A DNA stretch of 50,275 bases from assembly GCA_947165435.1 (NCBI GenBank), contig CAMVAI010000014.1, forward strand, positions 1 through 50,275, in the 5' to 3' direction. The position numbers and the translations under genes are program-made. The notes under the pieces are model-generated. The model was not told where the DNA came from. It was given only the letters and a program-made list of their open reading frames with translations, and searched no databases. Below are positions 43,359-50,275 of this stretch, piece after piece; the stretch's first letter is position 1; the number at the start of each line of letters is the position of its first letter. This DNA comes from an uncultured Prevotella sp. Lineage in GTDB: Bacteria; Bacteroidota; Bacteroidia; Bacteroidales; Bacteroidaceae.

Positions 43359-44498
43359 ATGACAACAATCCTGAAAAATCCCAAGTTCGACGACATCCGT
43401 CCCTACTACGAAGACGAGATACCCGACGCCATGCAGCGCATAGCCAACAGTCCGTCGTTTCCCATCATCGCCTCCTACGTCTATCCCGGCGAGCCCCTGG
43501 AGCAGGTGCGCCAGCGCATTGCCTCTTACCGCACGGTAAGGGACTTCCAGACGGAGACGATGTCGATGATGAACAAGCGTGTCATCGAGCAGAGCATTTC
43601 CGAGTTCTCCTGCTCCGGCATCGAGCGCCTCGACCGCAACGCGTCTTATCTGTATGTCTCCAACCATCGCGACATTGTGCTCGACTCCAGCCTGTTGCAG
43701 TATTTCCTTGACCTTTCGGGCTTCGACACGACAGAGATTACCTTTGGTGCCAATCTCATGATGAGCCAGCTCATTGTCGATATCGGCAAGTGCAACAAGA
43801 TGTTCAAGGTGGCGCGCCCCGGCGGCAACATCAAGGATTTCTACCGTGGCTCGCTGCACCTGTCGGAGTATATCCGCTATGCCATCCGCGAGAAACACCA
43901 GTCGGTATGGATCGCCCAGCGCAACGGTCGCACCAAGGATGGCAACGACGCCACCGACCAGGGCATCATCAAGATGTTCTGCATGAGCGAACCGAGCGAC
44001 AAGATCCGTGCCCTCGACGACCTGCACATCGTGCCGGTGTCCATCTCCTACGAGTGGGAGTCGTGCGACATCCTGAAGACCCTCGAACTCTACGAGTCGC
44101 AGTACGCCAAGTACACCAAGAAACCCGGCGAAGACCTGAACAGCATCCTCACCGGTTTCCTGCAGTACAAGGGCCGTGTGCATATCGAGCTGTGCCGCCC
44201 CATCGCCCGCGAAGAGCTGGAGGCCTACAAAGGGCTGACCAACAACGAGTACCACAAGGCGGTGGCCAGCCTGATAGACCGGCGCATCAACAGTGCCTAC
44301 CGCCTCTATCCCAACAACTATATTGCTCACGACCTGCGCTACGGCAGCACCACCTATAGCGACTACTATACCGACGAGCAGCGCGAACGCTTCGTGAACC
44401 AGCTGAACAAGCTCGAACAGTACGACACCTGCGACATCGACCAGCTGAAGGACATCTTCCTCGGCATCTATGCCAACCCCGTGTGCAATAGAAGCTGA
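43359..44498 (+). CDS. 1-acyl-glycerol-3-phosphate acyltransferase-like protein
   Basis: Acyltransferase of 379 aa of the PlsC/GPAT superfamily. The active-site region is YVSNHRDIVLDSSLLQYF, followed by a binding segment FKVARPGGNIKDFYRGSLHLSEYIR and WIAQRNGRTKDGNDATD (block III equivalent). The C-terminal 120 residues are helical. It is the third acyltransferase of the cluster. No signal or strong membrane segment is seen, so it probably binds the membrane peripherally. Confidence 0.85.
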   Translation: MTTILKNPKFDDIRPYYEDEIPDAMQRIANSPSFPIIASYVYPGEPLEQVRQRIASYRTVRDFQTETMSMMNKRVIEQSISEFSCSGIERLDRNASYLYVSNHRDIVLDSSLLQYFLDLSGFDTTEITFGANLMMSQLIVDIGKCNKMFKVARPGGNIKDFYRGSLHLSEYIRYAIREKHQSVWIAQRNGRTKDGNDATDQGIIKMFCMSEPSDKIRALDDLHIVPVSISYEWESCDILKTLELYESQYAKYTKKPGEDLNSILTGFLQYKGRVHIELCRPIAREELEAYKGLTNNEYHKAVASLIDRRINSAYRLYPNNYIAHDLRYGSTTYSDYYTDEQRERFVNQLNKLEQYDTCDIDQLKDIFLGIYANPVCNRS

Positions 44499-44502
44499 AA
44501 AA

Positions 44503-44644
44503 AATTAAAAATTAAGAATTAAAAATTAAAAATTATGATTACATTGTTATCAGCTTTTGCCCTCATGGAAGAGGCATAATTAAAAATTAAGAATTAAAAA
44601 TTAAAAATTATGATTACATTGTTATCAGCTTTTGCCCTCATGGA
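44503..44644. repeat. Two identical 67-bp direct repeats
   Basis: 44503-44569 and 44578-44644 are identical. Each copy is an AT-rich block followed by ATG-ATT-ACA-TTG (MITLLSAFALM). The first copy ends as a 14-residue frame (MITLLSAFALMEEA); the second runs on to a stop near 44762. Confidence 0.9.
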
Positions 44645-44677
44645 CGAAGAACTCTTTGGGCCTGCCTCTGGACTGCT

Positions 44678-44729
44678 GACGGCTTGCCCGCCGCCAACGT
44701 GTCGACGGCTTGCCCGCCGCCAACGTGTC
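44678..44729. repeat. 26-bp tandem duplication (two copies)
   Basis: GACGGCTTGCCCGCCGCCAA and six more bases (44678-44703) are repeated exactly at 44704-44729, a GC-rich island between AT-rich arms. Confidence 0.9.
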
Positions 44730-44742
44730 GTGCCAAAACTAA

Positions 44743-44800
44743 TCATAATTTTAAATTTTTAATTTTTAATTCTTAATTTTAAATTTTTAATTTTTAATTT
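44743..44800. repeat. AT-rich inverted copy of the repeat arm
   Basis: AATTTTTAATTTTTAATTCT and neighbours are the reverse complement of the AT-rich arm of the 67-bp repeats. The 318-base gap 44499-44816 is therefore a large palindromic structure in front of the exporter gene, with no clear gene of its own. Confidence 0.75.
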
Positions 44801-44816
44801 AAAAAAAGAGGAGTCT

Positions 44817-47639
44817 GTGACTGACATCGTTCTGCATATCTACGACTACATGCGGCGACACCGGGCCTGGTGCCTGTCGCTGCTGCTGGTGACTACGGCA
44901 CTGCTGGCAGTCCTCGTCTCGCGTCTCGACTACAAGGAAGACATCACCGACTTCCTGCCCTTGGAGCCGCGCCACCAGCAAGCCCTGCAGGTCTATCAGG
45001 ACATTGTCGGTGCAGGCCGTATGTTAGCCGTCTTCCAGCACCGCGACACCACTGCGACCCACCCCGACGAGCTGTCGGAGGCCGTCGCCCTTTTCGTCAG
45101 CACACTGGCCGACTGCGACACCGCCCGTCTGGCCGACGACATCCTGGCGCAGGCCGATATGGAGCGTATGGCCGAGGTGGCAGCATTCGCCTACAGCCAC
45201 ATACCCTATTTCCTCACCGATGCCGACTACCGCCGTATGGACAGCCTGCTGGCACAGCCCGACTATCTCCGCCGACAGCTGGACACCGACAAGCAGATGC
45301 TGCTCTTTCCCGCCAGCGGACTGCTCTCCGACAATCTGCAGCGCGACCCGCTGAACCTCTTCACCCCCGTGGTATCGCTGCTGCAAGGCTCGCAAGAGGG
45401 GCTGATGAACTACGAGCTGTACGACGGCTACATCTTTTCGGCCGACATGCGGCGCGCCATTGTCGTGGTCAACTCGCCCTTCGGGGCCAGCGAGACCGAC
45501 GGCAATGCCCGTCTCTTGTCTGTGCTCCAGCAGGCTGCCGACAGCGTCTCTGCCCGTCAGCCCGCCGTCGCCATCCATTTCACCGGCGGCCCGGCCATCG
45601 CCGTGGGCAATGCCAAACAGATCAAGACCGACAGCCTGCTGTCCGTAGCCTTGGCGGTGGTGCTCATCCTGCTGCTGCTTTACGTCACGCTGCGCAGCTG
45701 GCGCCATCTGCTGCTCATCTTCCTGTCCATCGGGTGGGGGTGGCTCTTCGCCATGGGCTGTCTGTCGTTGGTCCATCACGAGGTGTCGGTCATCGTCGTC
45801 GGCATCTCGTCCATCATCCTTGGCATTGCCGTCAACTATCCCCTGCACCTCATCGACCACCTGGGCCATACCCCTGACGTGCGCAGCTCGCTGCGCGAGA
45901 TTGTCATGCCCCTCGTGGTGGGCAATGTCACCACCGTCGGAGCCTTCCTGACGCTGGTGCCGTTAGATGCAGTGGCTCTGCGCGACCTTGGCTTGTTCAG
46001 TGCCTTCCTCCTGGTGGGCACCATCGTCTTCGTGCTGCTCTTCCTGCCCCATGCCGTGCGTAAGAACCACCGTCCGGCCGCCACCCTGCTCAGCCGCATC
46101 GGCAACGTGTCGCTCGACGACAAGCCGCGTGTCGTCATTCCCGTCGTCGTGCTCACCGCCGTGCTGGCATGGTTCTCGCTGCGCACCTCGTTCGACACCG
46201 ACATGCACCACATCAACTATATGACCCCCGAGCAGCAGGCTGACATGGCTTATCTGCAGCAGCTCACCGGCGACGCTCCCCGCTACCGTAAGGTGTATGT
46301 CGTGGCCACCGGCAGCAGTCCTGACGAGGCCCTCAGCCATAGCAGCCGCTTACAGCCCCTCTACCGACAGCTCCTTGACAGCGGGCGGGTGGCTGCCGTC
46401 GCCTCGTGCCATCATTTCCTGGTGTCGCAGGCCGAGCAGCAGCAGCGCCTCCAGCGTTGGCGGGCATGGCTGTCGCGCCACCGCGAGACACTGCTGCACC
46501 GGTTCCCCGCCCAGGCAGCGGCGGCAGGCTTCGCCCCCGACTCGTTCGACGAGTTCCTTGCTATCCTCCGTGCCTCCTATGCTCCCCAGCCGCTGTCGGC
46601 CTTCCGTCCCCTCACGCGCACCGCCTTCGCCTCGTCGCTCAGCCTCGACTCGCTGCACCGCCGCTACAGCGTGGTCGATGTGCTCTCCGTGCGCCCTGCC
46701 GACACCGATGTCGTGAGCCGCCGGGTTAATCAGGCTGCCGGAACCGGTGCCTACAGCTTCGACATCGAGAGCGTGAATGCCGCCATGGCCGTCAACCTTT
46801 CCGACAATTTCAACTATATCGGCTGGGCCTGCGGACTCATCGTGTTCCTCTTCCTCTGGTTCTCGCTGGGCAACATCGAGCTGGCCCTGCTGTCGTTCAT
46901 CCCCATGGCGGTCAGCTGGCTGTGGATACTCGGCCTGATGTCTCTCTTCGGCATCCAGTTCAACATCGTCAACGTCATCCTCGCCACGTTCATCTTCGGA
47001 CAGGGCGACGACTATACCATCTTCATGACCGAGGGTTCGTGCTACGAATATGCCTACCGCCGCCGCATGCTGGCGTCGTATAAGCACTCCATCATGCTCT
47101 CGGCACTCATCATGTTCATCGGCATCGGCACACTCATTGTGGCGCGCCATCCTGCCCTCCACTCGCTGGCCGAGGTGACCATTGTCGGCATGTTCTCCGT
47201 TGTGCTCATGGCCTATATCTTCCCGCCGCTCATCTTCCGCTGGCTCGTGGCCGACCGCCGGGGCTTCCGCCGCCGACCCATCACCCTGCGCCGACTGCTG
47301 CTGCCGGCTGACGACAGTCCACGGGCTGTCGTGGCCGACCGCTACCGCTATCGGGGCGTAGAGATAGCCACGGCCGTGCGCCGACAGCTGCGCTACTGGC
47401 ACCGCCGGCCTGCCGACCTGCCTGCTCCCGATGCCGACGGCATCATTGCCCTGACCGACCGGGGGTGGGGCGAGACAGCCTTGCTCCTCGCGCTGACATA
47501 CCCCGATGCCACCGTCCGGGCCACTATGGCCGATGCCGACCGCCAGCGTGTGGCCGCCATTGCTGCCGACGGCCTGGTGTCTAATCTTATCCTCTCGCCT
47601 CATGGTGACAATCCGTCTGCCTCCCCGCTACATTCGTAA
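44817..47639 (+). CDS. MMPL/RND-family lipid exporter with C-terminal Rossmann-like domain
   Basis: Inner-membrane exporter of 940 aa. It has a first membrane helix near the start, a periplasmic loop, five helices around 280-440 (ALAVVLILLLLYVTLRSW, GIAVNYPLHLIDHLGH), a second loop and five helices at about 680-810 (IFGQGDDYTIFMTEG). This is the 6+6 layout of MMPL proteins that export lipids and polyene pigments. The last 130 residues are soluble and look like a degenerate SAM-methyltransferase fold (GWGETALLLALTYPDATVRA, DADRQRVAA). The start is GTG at 44817; ATG at 44850 is an alternative. It follows the large AT-rich repeat. Confidence 0.9.
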   Translation: MTDIVLHIYDYMRRHRAWCLSLLLVTTALLAVLVSRLDYKEDITDFLPLEPRHQQALQVYQDIVGAGRMLAVFQHRDTTATHPDELSEAVALFVSTLADCDTARLADDILAQADMERMAEVAAFAYSHIPYFLTDADYRRMDSLLAQPDYLRRQLDTDKQMLLFPASGLLSDNLQRDPLNLFTPVVSLLQGSQEGLMNYELYDGYIFSADMRRAIVVVNSPFGASETDGNARLLSVLQQAADSVSARQPAVAIHFTGGPAIAVGNAKQIKTDSLLSVALAVVLILLLLYVTLRSWRHLLLIFLSIGWGWLFAMGCLSLVHHEVSVIVVGISSIILGIAVNYPLHLIDHLGHTPDVRSSLREIVMPLVVGNVTTVGAFLTLVPLDAVALRDLGLFSAFLLVGTIVFVLLFLPHAVRKNHRPAATLLSRIGNVSLDDKPRVVIPVVVLTAVLAWFSLRTSFDTDMHHINYMTPEQQADMAYLQQLTGDAPRYRKVYVVATGSSPDEALSHSSRLQPLYRQLLDSGRVAAVASCHHFLVSQAEQQQRLQRWRAWLSRHRETLLHRFPAQAAAAGFAPDSFDEFLAILRASYAPQPLSAFRPLTRTAFASSLSLDSLHRRYSVVDVLSVRPADTDVVSRRVNQAAGTGAYSFDIESVNAAMAVNLSDNFNYIGWACGLIVFLFLWFSLGNIELALLSFIPMAVSWLWILGLMSLFGIQFNIVNVILATFIFGQGDDYTIFMTEGSCYEYAYRRRMLASYKHSIMLSALIMFIGIGTLIVARHPALHSLAEVTIVGMFSVVLMAYIFPPLIFRWLVADRRGFRRRPITLRRLLLPADDSPRAVVADRYRYRGVEIATAVRRQLRYWHRRPADLPAPDADGIIALTDRGWGETALLLALTYPDATVRATMADADRQRVAAIAADGLVSNLILSPHGDNPSASPLHS

Positions 47640-47705
47640 TCATTCGTTGTAAATTATCAATCCATTTTAAATTATCAATCCATTTTAAATAGAATCATTA
47701 GCAGT

Positions 47706-47927
47706 ATGAAAGAACACATTCGCCAACTTCTTGAAGACGCTCTGCCACTGGTAGATTTCGACTCACAGTTCCTGTTCACCGAGTTAGACTCGCTTGGTGT
47801 CACCACCATTCTCATGCTCCTGTCCGACGAGTACCACATCCGGCTGGAGGCTGCCGACGCTACACCCCGTAACCTCAAGTCGCTCGACAGCATCGTAGCC
47901 ATGGTGCAGAGCAAACTCAATGCCTAA
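47706..47927 (+). CDS. Acyl carrier protein (third of three)
   Basis: Short carrier protein of 73 aa with Ser29 in TELDSLGVTTILMLL. It is the most divergent of the three ACPs and lies 6 bp before the acyl ligase gene, so it is probably the carrier that the ligase loads with the starter acid. Confidence 0.88.
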   Translation: MKEHIRQLLEDALPLVDFDSQFLFTELDSLGVTTILMLLSDEYHIRLEAADATPRNLKSLDSIVAMVQSKLNA

Positions 47928-47933
47928 GTGCCT

Positions 47934-49253
47934 ATGATGACCCTTGAAGACTATCTGCGTCAGGATGCCGAGCGCTATCCCGACAAGACGGCCGCCATCT
48001 GCGGCGACGAGCGTGTCACCTACGGCGAGCTCTACCAGCGTGCCGTCCGGCGGGCTGCCGATATGCCACGCGGCGAGGTGGTGGTGTTCCGCGCTTCGCA
48101 GGACATCGACTTCCTCGTCACCTATTTCGCCATCCATCTGGCAGGCAGCGTGGCGGCCCCCCTGGAGAAAGGCACCCCGCAGCCCCTGTTTGACGACATT
48201 GCGGCGCGCATGCAGCCCAACACCACGCCCCCAGGCACTGCCGACATTCTCTATACCACCGGCACCACCGGTCGCTCGAAGGGTGTCATGATTCCGCACC
48301 GCACCATCGTGGCCGATGCCGAGAACCTCATCGAGGGCCAGCTGTTCAGCCACGACCTGACGTTCATCATCAACGGACCGCTCAACCATATCGGCTCGCT
48401 GTCGAAGATATACCCCGTCGTGCTGCTCGGCGCCACGCTCTATATCCTCGACGGCATGAAAGACATCAACGACTTCTTCCATGCCCTTGACGAGCCGTCG
48501 TCCAAGATGGCCACTTTCTTCGTGCCGGCCACCATCCGCATGCTGCTGCAGTTCAGCAGCGACCGACTGGCGGCATACGCCGACAAGATAGACTTCATCG
48601 AGTCGGGCGGTGCGCCCCTGGCCCATGCCGACATGCTGCGGCTCTGCGAGCTGCTGCCCCGCACACGGCTGTACAACACCTACGCCTCTACCGAGACGGG
48701 CATCATCTCCACCTACAACTTCAACGACGGGCGGTGCATCCCCGGCTGTCTGGGGCGTTCCATGAGCCATTCGCGGTTCGTTATCACCCCCGAGGGGCGC
48801 ATCACGTGTCAGGGCGACACCCTCATGTCGGGCTATGTCAACGACCCGGAGCTTACGGCCACCATCTACTACGACGACACCATCCATACCTCCGACATCG
48901 GCTATCTCGACGACGAGGGCATGCTGCGCCTCTCCGGCCGTGAGAACGATGTCATCAACGTGGGCGGCTATAAGGTGGCCCCCACCGAGGTGGAAGACAC
49001 GGCGATGTCGCTGCCCGAGGTGGCCGACTGCATCTGCATCTCGGCGCCGCACCCCATCACGGGCTATGCCCTGAAGCTGCTGGTGGTCGTTGCCGACGGG
49101 TGCTCCTTCGACAAGCGGGCCATCGCCCGCTACCTCAGCGCGCGCCTTGAGTCGTACAAGGTGCCCCTGCTCTACGAGCAGATTGACGCCGTGCGCCGTA
49201 CCTACAACGGCAAGACCGACCGTAAATACTATATGAACAACATACAGAAATGA
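47934..49253 (+). CDS. AMP-forming acyl-CoA/ACP ligase
   Basis: ANL-superfamily adenylating enzyme of 439 aa, shorter than the usual 500 or more. The ATP-binding loop YTTGTTGRSKGV is at about 107-118, the A5 region reads LYNTYASTETG, the hinge SDIGYLDDEGMLRLSGREND is present, and the catalytic Lys is in YNGKTDRK near the end. With the adjacent ACP it should activate an aryl or other carboxylic acid as starter unit. The start at ATG 47934 is preferred over GTG 47928, which is next to the preceding stop. The identity of the acid cannot be told from sequence. Confidence 0.9.
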   Translation: MMTLEDYLRQDAERYPDKTAAICGDERVTYGELYQRAVRRAADMPRGEVVVFRASQDIDFLVTYFAIHLAGSVAAPLEKGTPQPLFDDIAARMQPNTTPPGTADILYTTGTTGRSKGVMIPHRTIVADAENLIEGQLFSHDLTFIINGPLNHIGSLSKIYPVVLLGATLYILDGMKDINDFFHALDEPSSKMATFFVPATIRMLLQFSSDRLAAYADKIDFIESGGAPLAHADMLRLCELLPRTRLYNTYASTETGIISTYNFNDGRCIPGCLGRSMSHSRFVITPEGRITCQGDTLMSGYVNDPELTATIYYDDTIHTSDIGYLDDEGMLRLSGRENDVINVGGYKVAPTEVEDTAMSLPEVADCICISAPHPITGYALKLLVVVADGCSFDKRAIARYLSARLESYKVPLLYEQIDAVRRTYNGKTDRKYYMNNIQK

Positions 49254-50002
49254 AAACAATGAAACTATGGACGCTGACCGCCGTCTTGATATGCGGCCTT
49301 TCGCTGCCCGCGTGCAGCAACAGTGACAATACAGCGACACCCGGCGTGACGGTGCTCACCGAGTGGCAGGCCGGCAAGACCGTCACCGCCGAGGCCGTGG
49401 CAGCCTATGGGGGCCTTGACAAGTGCTTCGCCGCAGAACCCATCCCCGACGGCGTGTGGGCACGGATGCAGGGCAAGACGTATAAGGAGAATCCCTACAT
49501 CAAGCGCGACGACCTGCGCCATATCCGCGCCCTGCACTGGGACTACGACAACCGGATGCACGTCGGCGAGATGATTTGCAACAAGGCCATTGCCGACCGC
49601 GTGGCCCGCATCCTGCGCCAGCTGTTCGATGCGAAGTACCCCATCCAGCGCATGCTGCTGCCCGATGTCTATAATGCCGACGACGAGACGCAGATGCGCG
49701 ACAACAACACGTCGTGCTTCTGCTACCGCGCCATTGCCGGCTCCACCAAACTGTCGAAGCATGCTCGTGGGCTGGCCGTGGACATCAACACGCTCTACAA
49801 CCCCTACTACAAGGACCGGGCCGACGGCACCCGCTTCGTCCAGCCCGCCACGGCTGTCGAATACTGCGACCGCACGAAATCGTTCGCCTATAAGATAGAC
49901 CACGACGACCTCTGCTTCAAACTCTTCACCGAGGCGGGCTTCGAGTGGGGCGGCGACTGGACGTCGTGTAAGGACTTCCAGCACTTCGAGCTTATCGAGT
50001 AG
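49250..50002 (+). CDS. M15 (VanY-like) D-Ala-D-Ala carboxypeptidase-type lipoprotein
   Basis: Exported protein of 250 aa. The N-terminus ends in a lipobox-like LPACSN, so it is probably a lipoprotein. The mature part has the M15 zinc site: His171 and Asp178 in SKHARGLAVDIN and His245 in FQHFE near the end, with DYDNRMHVGEMICNK as the conserved substrate region. It would cleave peptidoglycan cross-links or similar peptides. It overlaps the ligase gene by 4 bp (ATGA) and is the last gene before the terminator, so it belongs to the same transcript although its role there is unclear. Confidence 0.9.
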   Translation: MKTMKLWTLTAVLICGLSLPACSNSDNTATPGVTVLTEWQAGKTVTAEAVAAYGGLDKCFAAEPIPDGVWARMQGKTYKENPYIKRDDLRHIRALHWDYDNRMHVGEMICNKAIADRVARILRQLFDAKYPIQRMLLPDVYNADDETQMRDNNTSCFCYRAIAGSTKLSKHARGLAVDINTLYNPYYKDRADGTRFVQPATAVEYCDRTKSFAYKIDHDDLCFKLFTEAGFEWGGDWTSCKDFQHFELIE

Positions 50003-50019
50003 GCGGGAGCGGATTTCAG

Positions 50020-50055
50020 CCATACAGCTACCCTGTTATAGGGGTGGCTGTATGG
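50020..50055 (+). terminator. Terminator at the end of the cluster
   Basis: CCATACAGCTACCC pairs with GGGTGGCTGTATGG (one G-T pair) around a short loop and is followed by TTGTTG. It lies 17 bases after the last stop codon. Confidence 0.8.
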
Positions 50056-50230
50056 TTGTTGACCGGCAGATGAATGCTAAAAACGGGGCTTGAAGGTGGT
50101 CACGTGACCAGCTTTTGATGCCATTTTTTTGAATTAAAAGAGGAAATAATGTGAAGAAGTGCCATAGGTTCAAGATAAAATCGTAAATTTATTGTACGTA
50201 TGCGGCAATATAATTGAAAACGAAGTCATG

Positions 50231-50275
50231 CTATCGCGTCAGCCTGATTTCCTCGTGGTAGAAATAGTTGACCAC
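50231..50275 (-). CDS. Possible C-terminal end of a gene entering from the right
   Basis: The minus strand reads VVNYFYHEEIRLTR then a stop (TAG at 50233-50231), open to the window edge. It looks like natural coding sequence but is too short to assign; the frame could be chance. Confidence 0.3.
   Translation of the reverse strand: MVNYFYHEEIRLTR

Noticed and set aside
44535..44576. 14-residue frame MITLLSAFALMEEA as a peptide gene
   Set aside because: It is part of a duplicated AT-rich repeat with no clear promoter; kept only as an observation.
24456..49253. Cluster as a carotenoid pathway because of CrtI-like proteins
   Set aside because: No phytoene synthase, GGPP synthase or lycopene cyclase; the KS/ACP/dehydratase set points to polyene synthesis from malonyl units.

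Overview
The window looks like chromosomal DNA of a Prevotella-like member of the Bacteroidales. Supporting signs are promoters of the Bacteroidetes type (a -7 box of the form TAnnTTTG at ten or more gene starts), weak or absent Shine-Dalgarno sequences, an Oar-like TonB-dependent receptor, a Tricorn-type protease, Bacteroidetes-style MerR and Rel proteins, and secreted enzymes for plant polysaccharides (pectin methylesterase, GH36 alpha-galactosidase, esterases). No tRNA, rRNA, CRISPR array or intact insertion sequence was seen.

Left part (1 to about 24.3 kb): mostly unrelated single genes. In order they are a 5'-truncated Rel (p)ppGpp synthetase/hydrolase, pectinesterase, Tricorn protease, MerR regulator, RecD/Pif1-like helicase, an unlisted 30-residue membrane peptide gene, rsmA with an unusual repeat insertion, a probable small transcript without a clear ORF, a MATE transporter that seems to lack a normal start codon, alpha-galactosidase, an Rpn/PD-(D/E)XK nuclease with a repetitive tail, an Oar-like receptor, a Na/Pi cotransporter, a TGS-nucleoside kinase, a 660-bp repeat-rich gap and a two-domain esterase.

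Right part (24.4 to 50.0 kb): one co-directional block of about 26 genes from a single clear promoter (-7 box at 24391) to a terminator at 50020-50055. It is a type II fatty-acid/polyketide-like pathway of the aryl polyene/flexirubin kind. It has a ketoreductase, three ketosynthases with active-site Cys, a Cys-less chain-length-factor-like partner, two hotdog dehydratases, a hotdog thioesterase, three acyl carrier proteins, an AMP-forming acyl ligase and a methyltransferase. Two tandem CrtI/RetSat-like flavoproteins and a radical SAM protein may tailor the product. An LpxL-like acyltransferase, a GT2-PlsC fusion and a third acyltransferase suggest coupling to a (glyco)lipid. LolA, a small LolB/DUF3261-like protein, an SMR-like membrane protein and an MMPL/RND exporter suggest delivery to the outer membrane. 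I see no aromatic ammonia lyase, DarA/DarB pair, KAS III or phosphopantetheinyl transferase, so the starter acid and the final structure are open.

How it may work (inference): the ligase loads an aryl acid on one carrier protein, the KS/CLF pair, ketoreductase and dehydratases build a conjugated polyene, the methyltransferase, flavoproteins and radical SAM protein modify it, and the acyltransferase, Lol-like and MMPL proteins move it onto an outer-membrane lipid. All functional statements rest on motif reading by eye; no database search was run.
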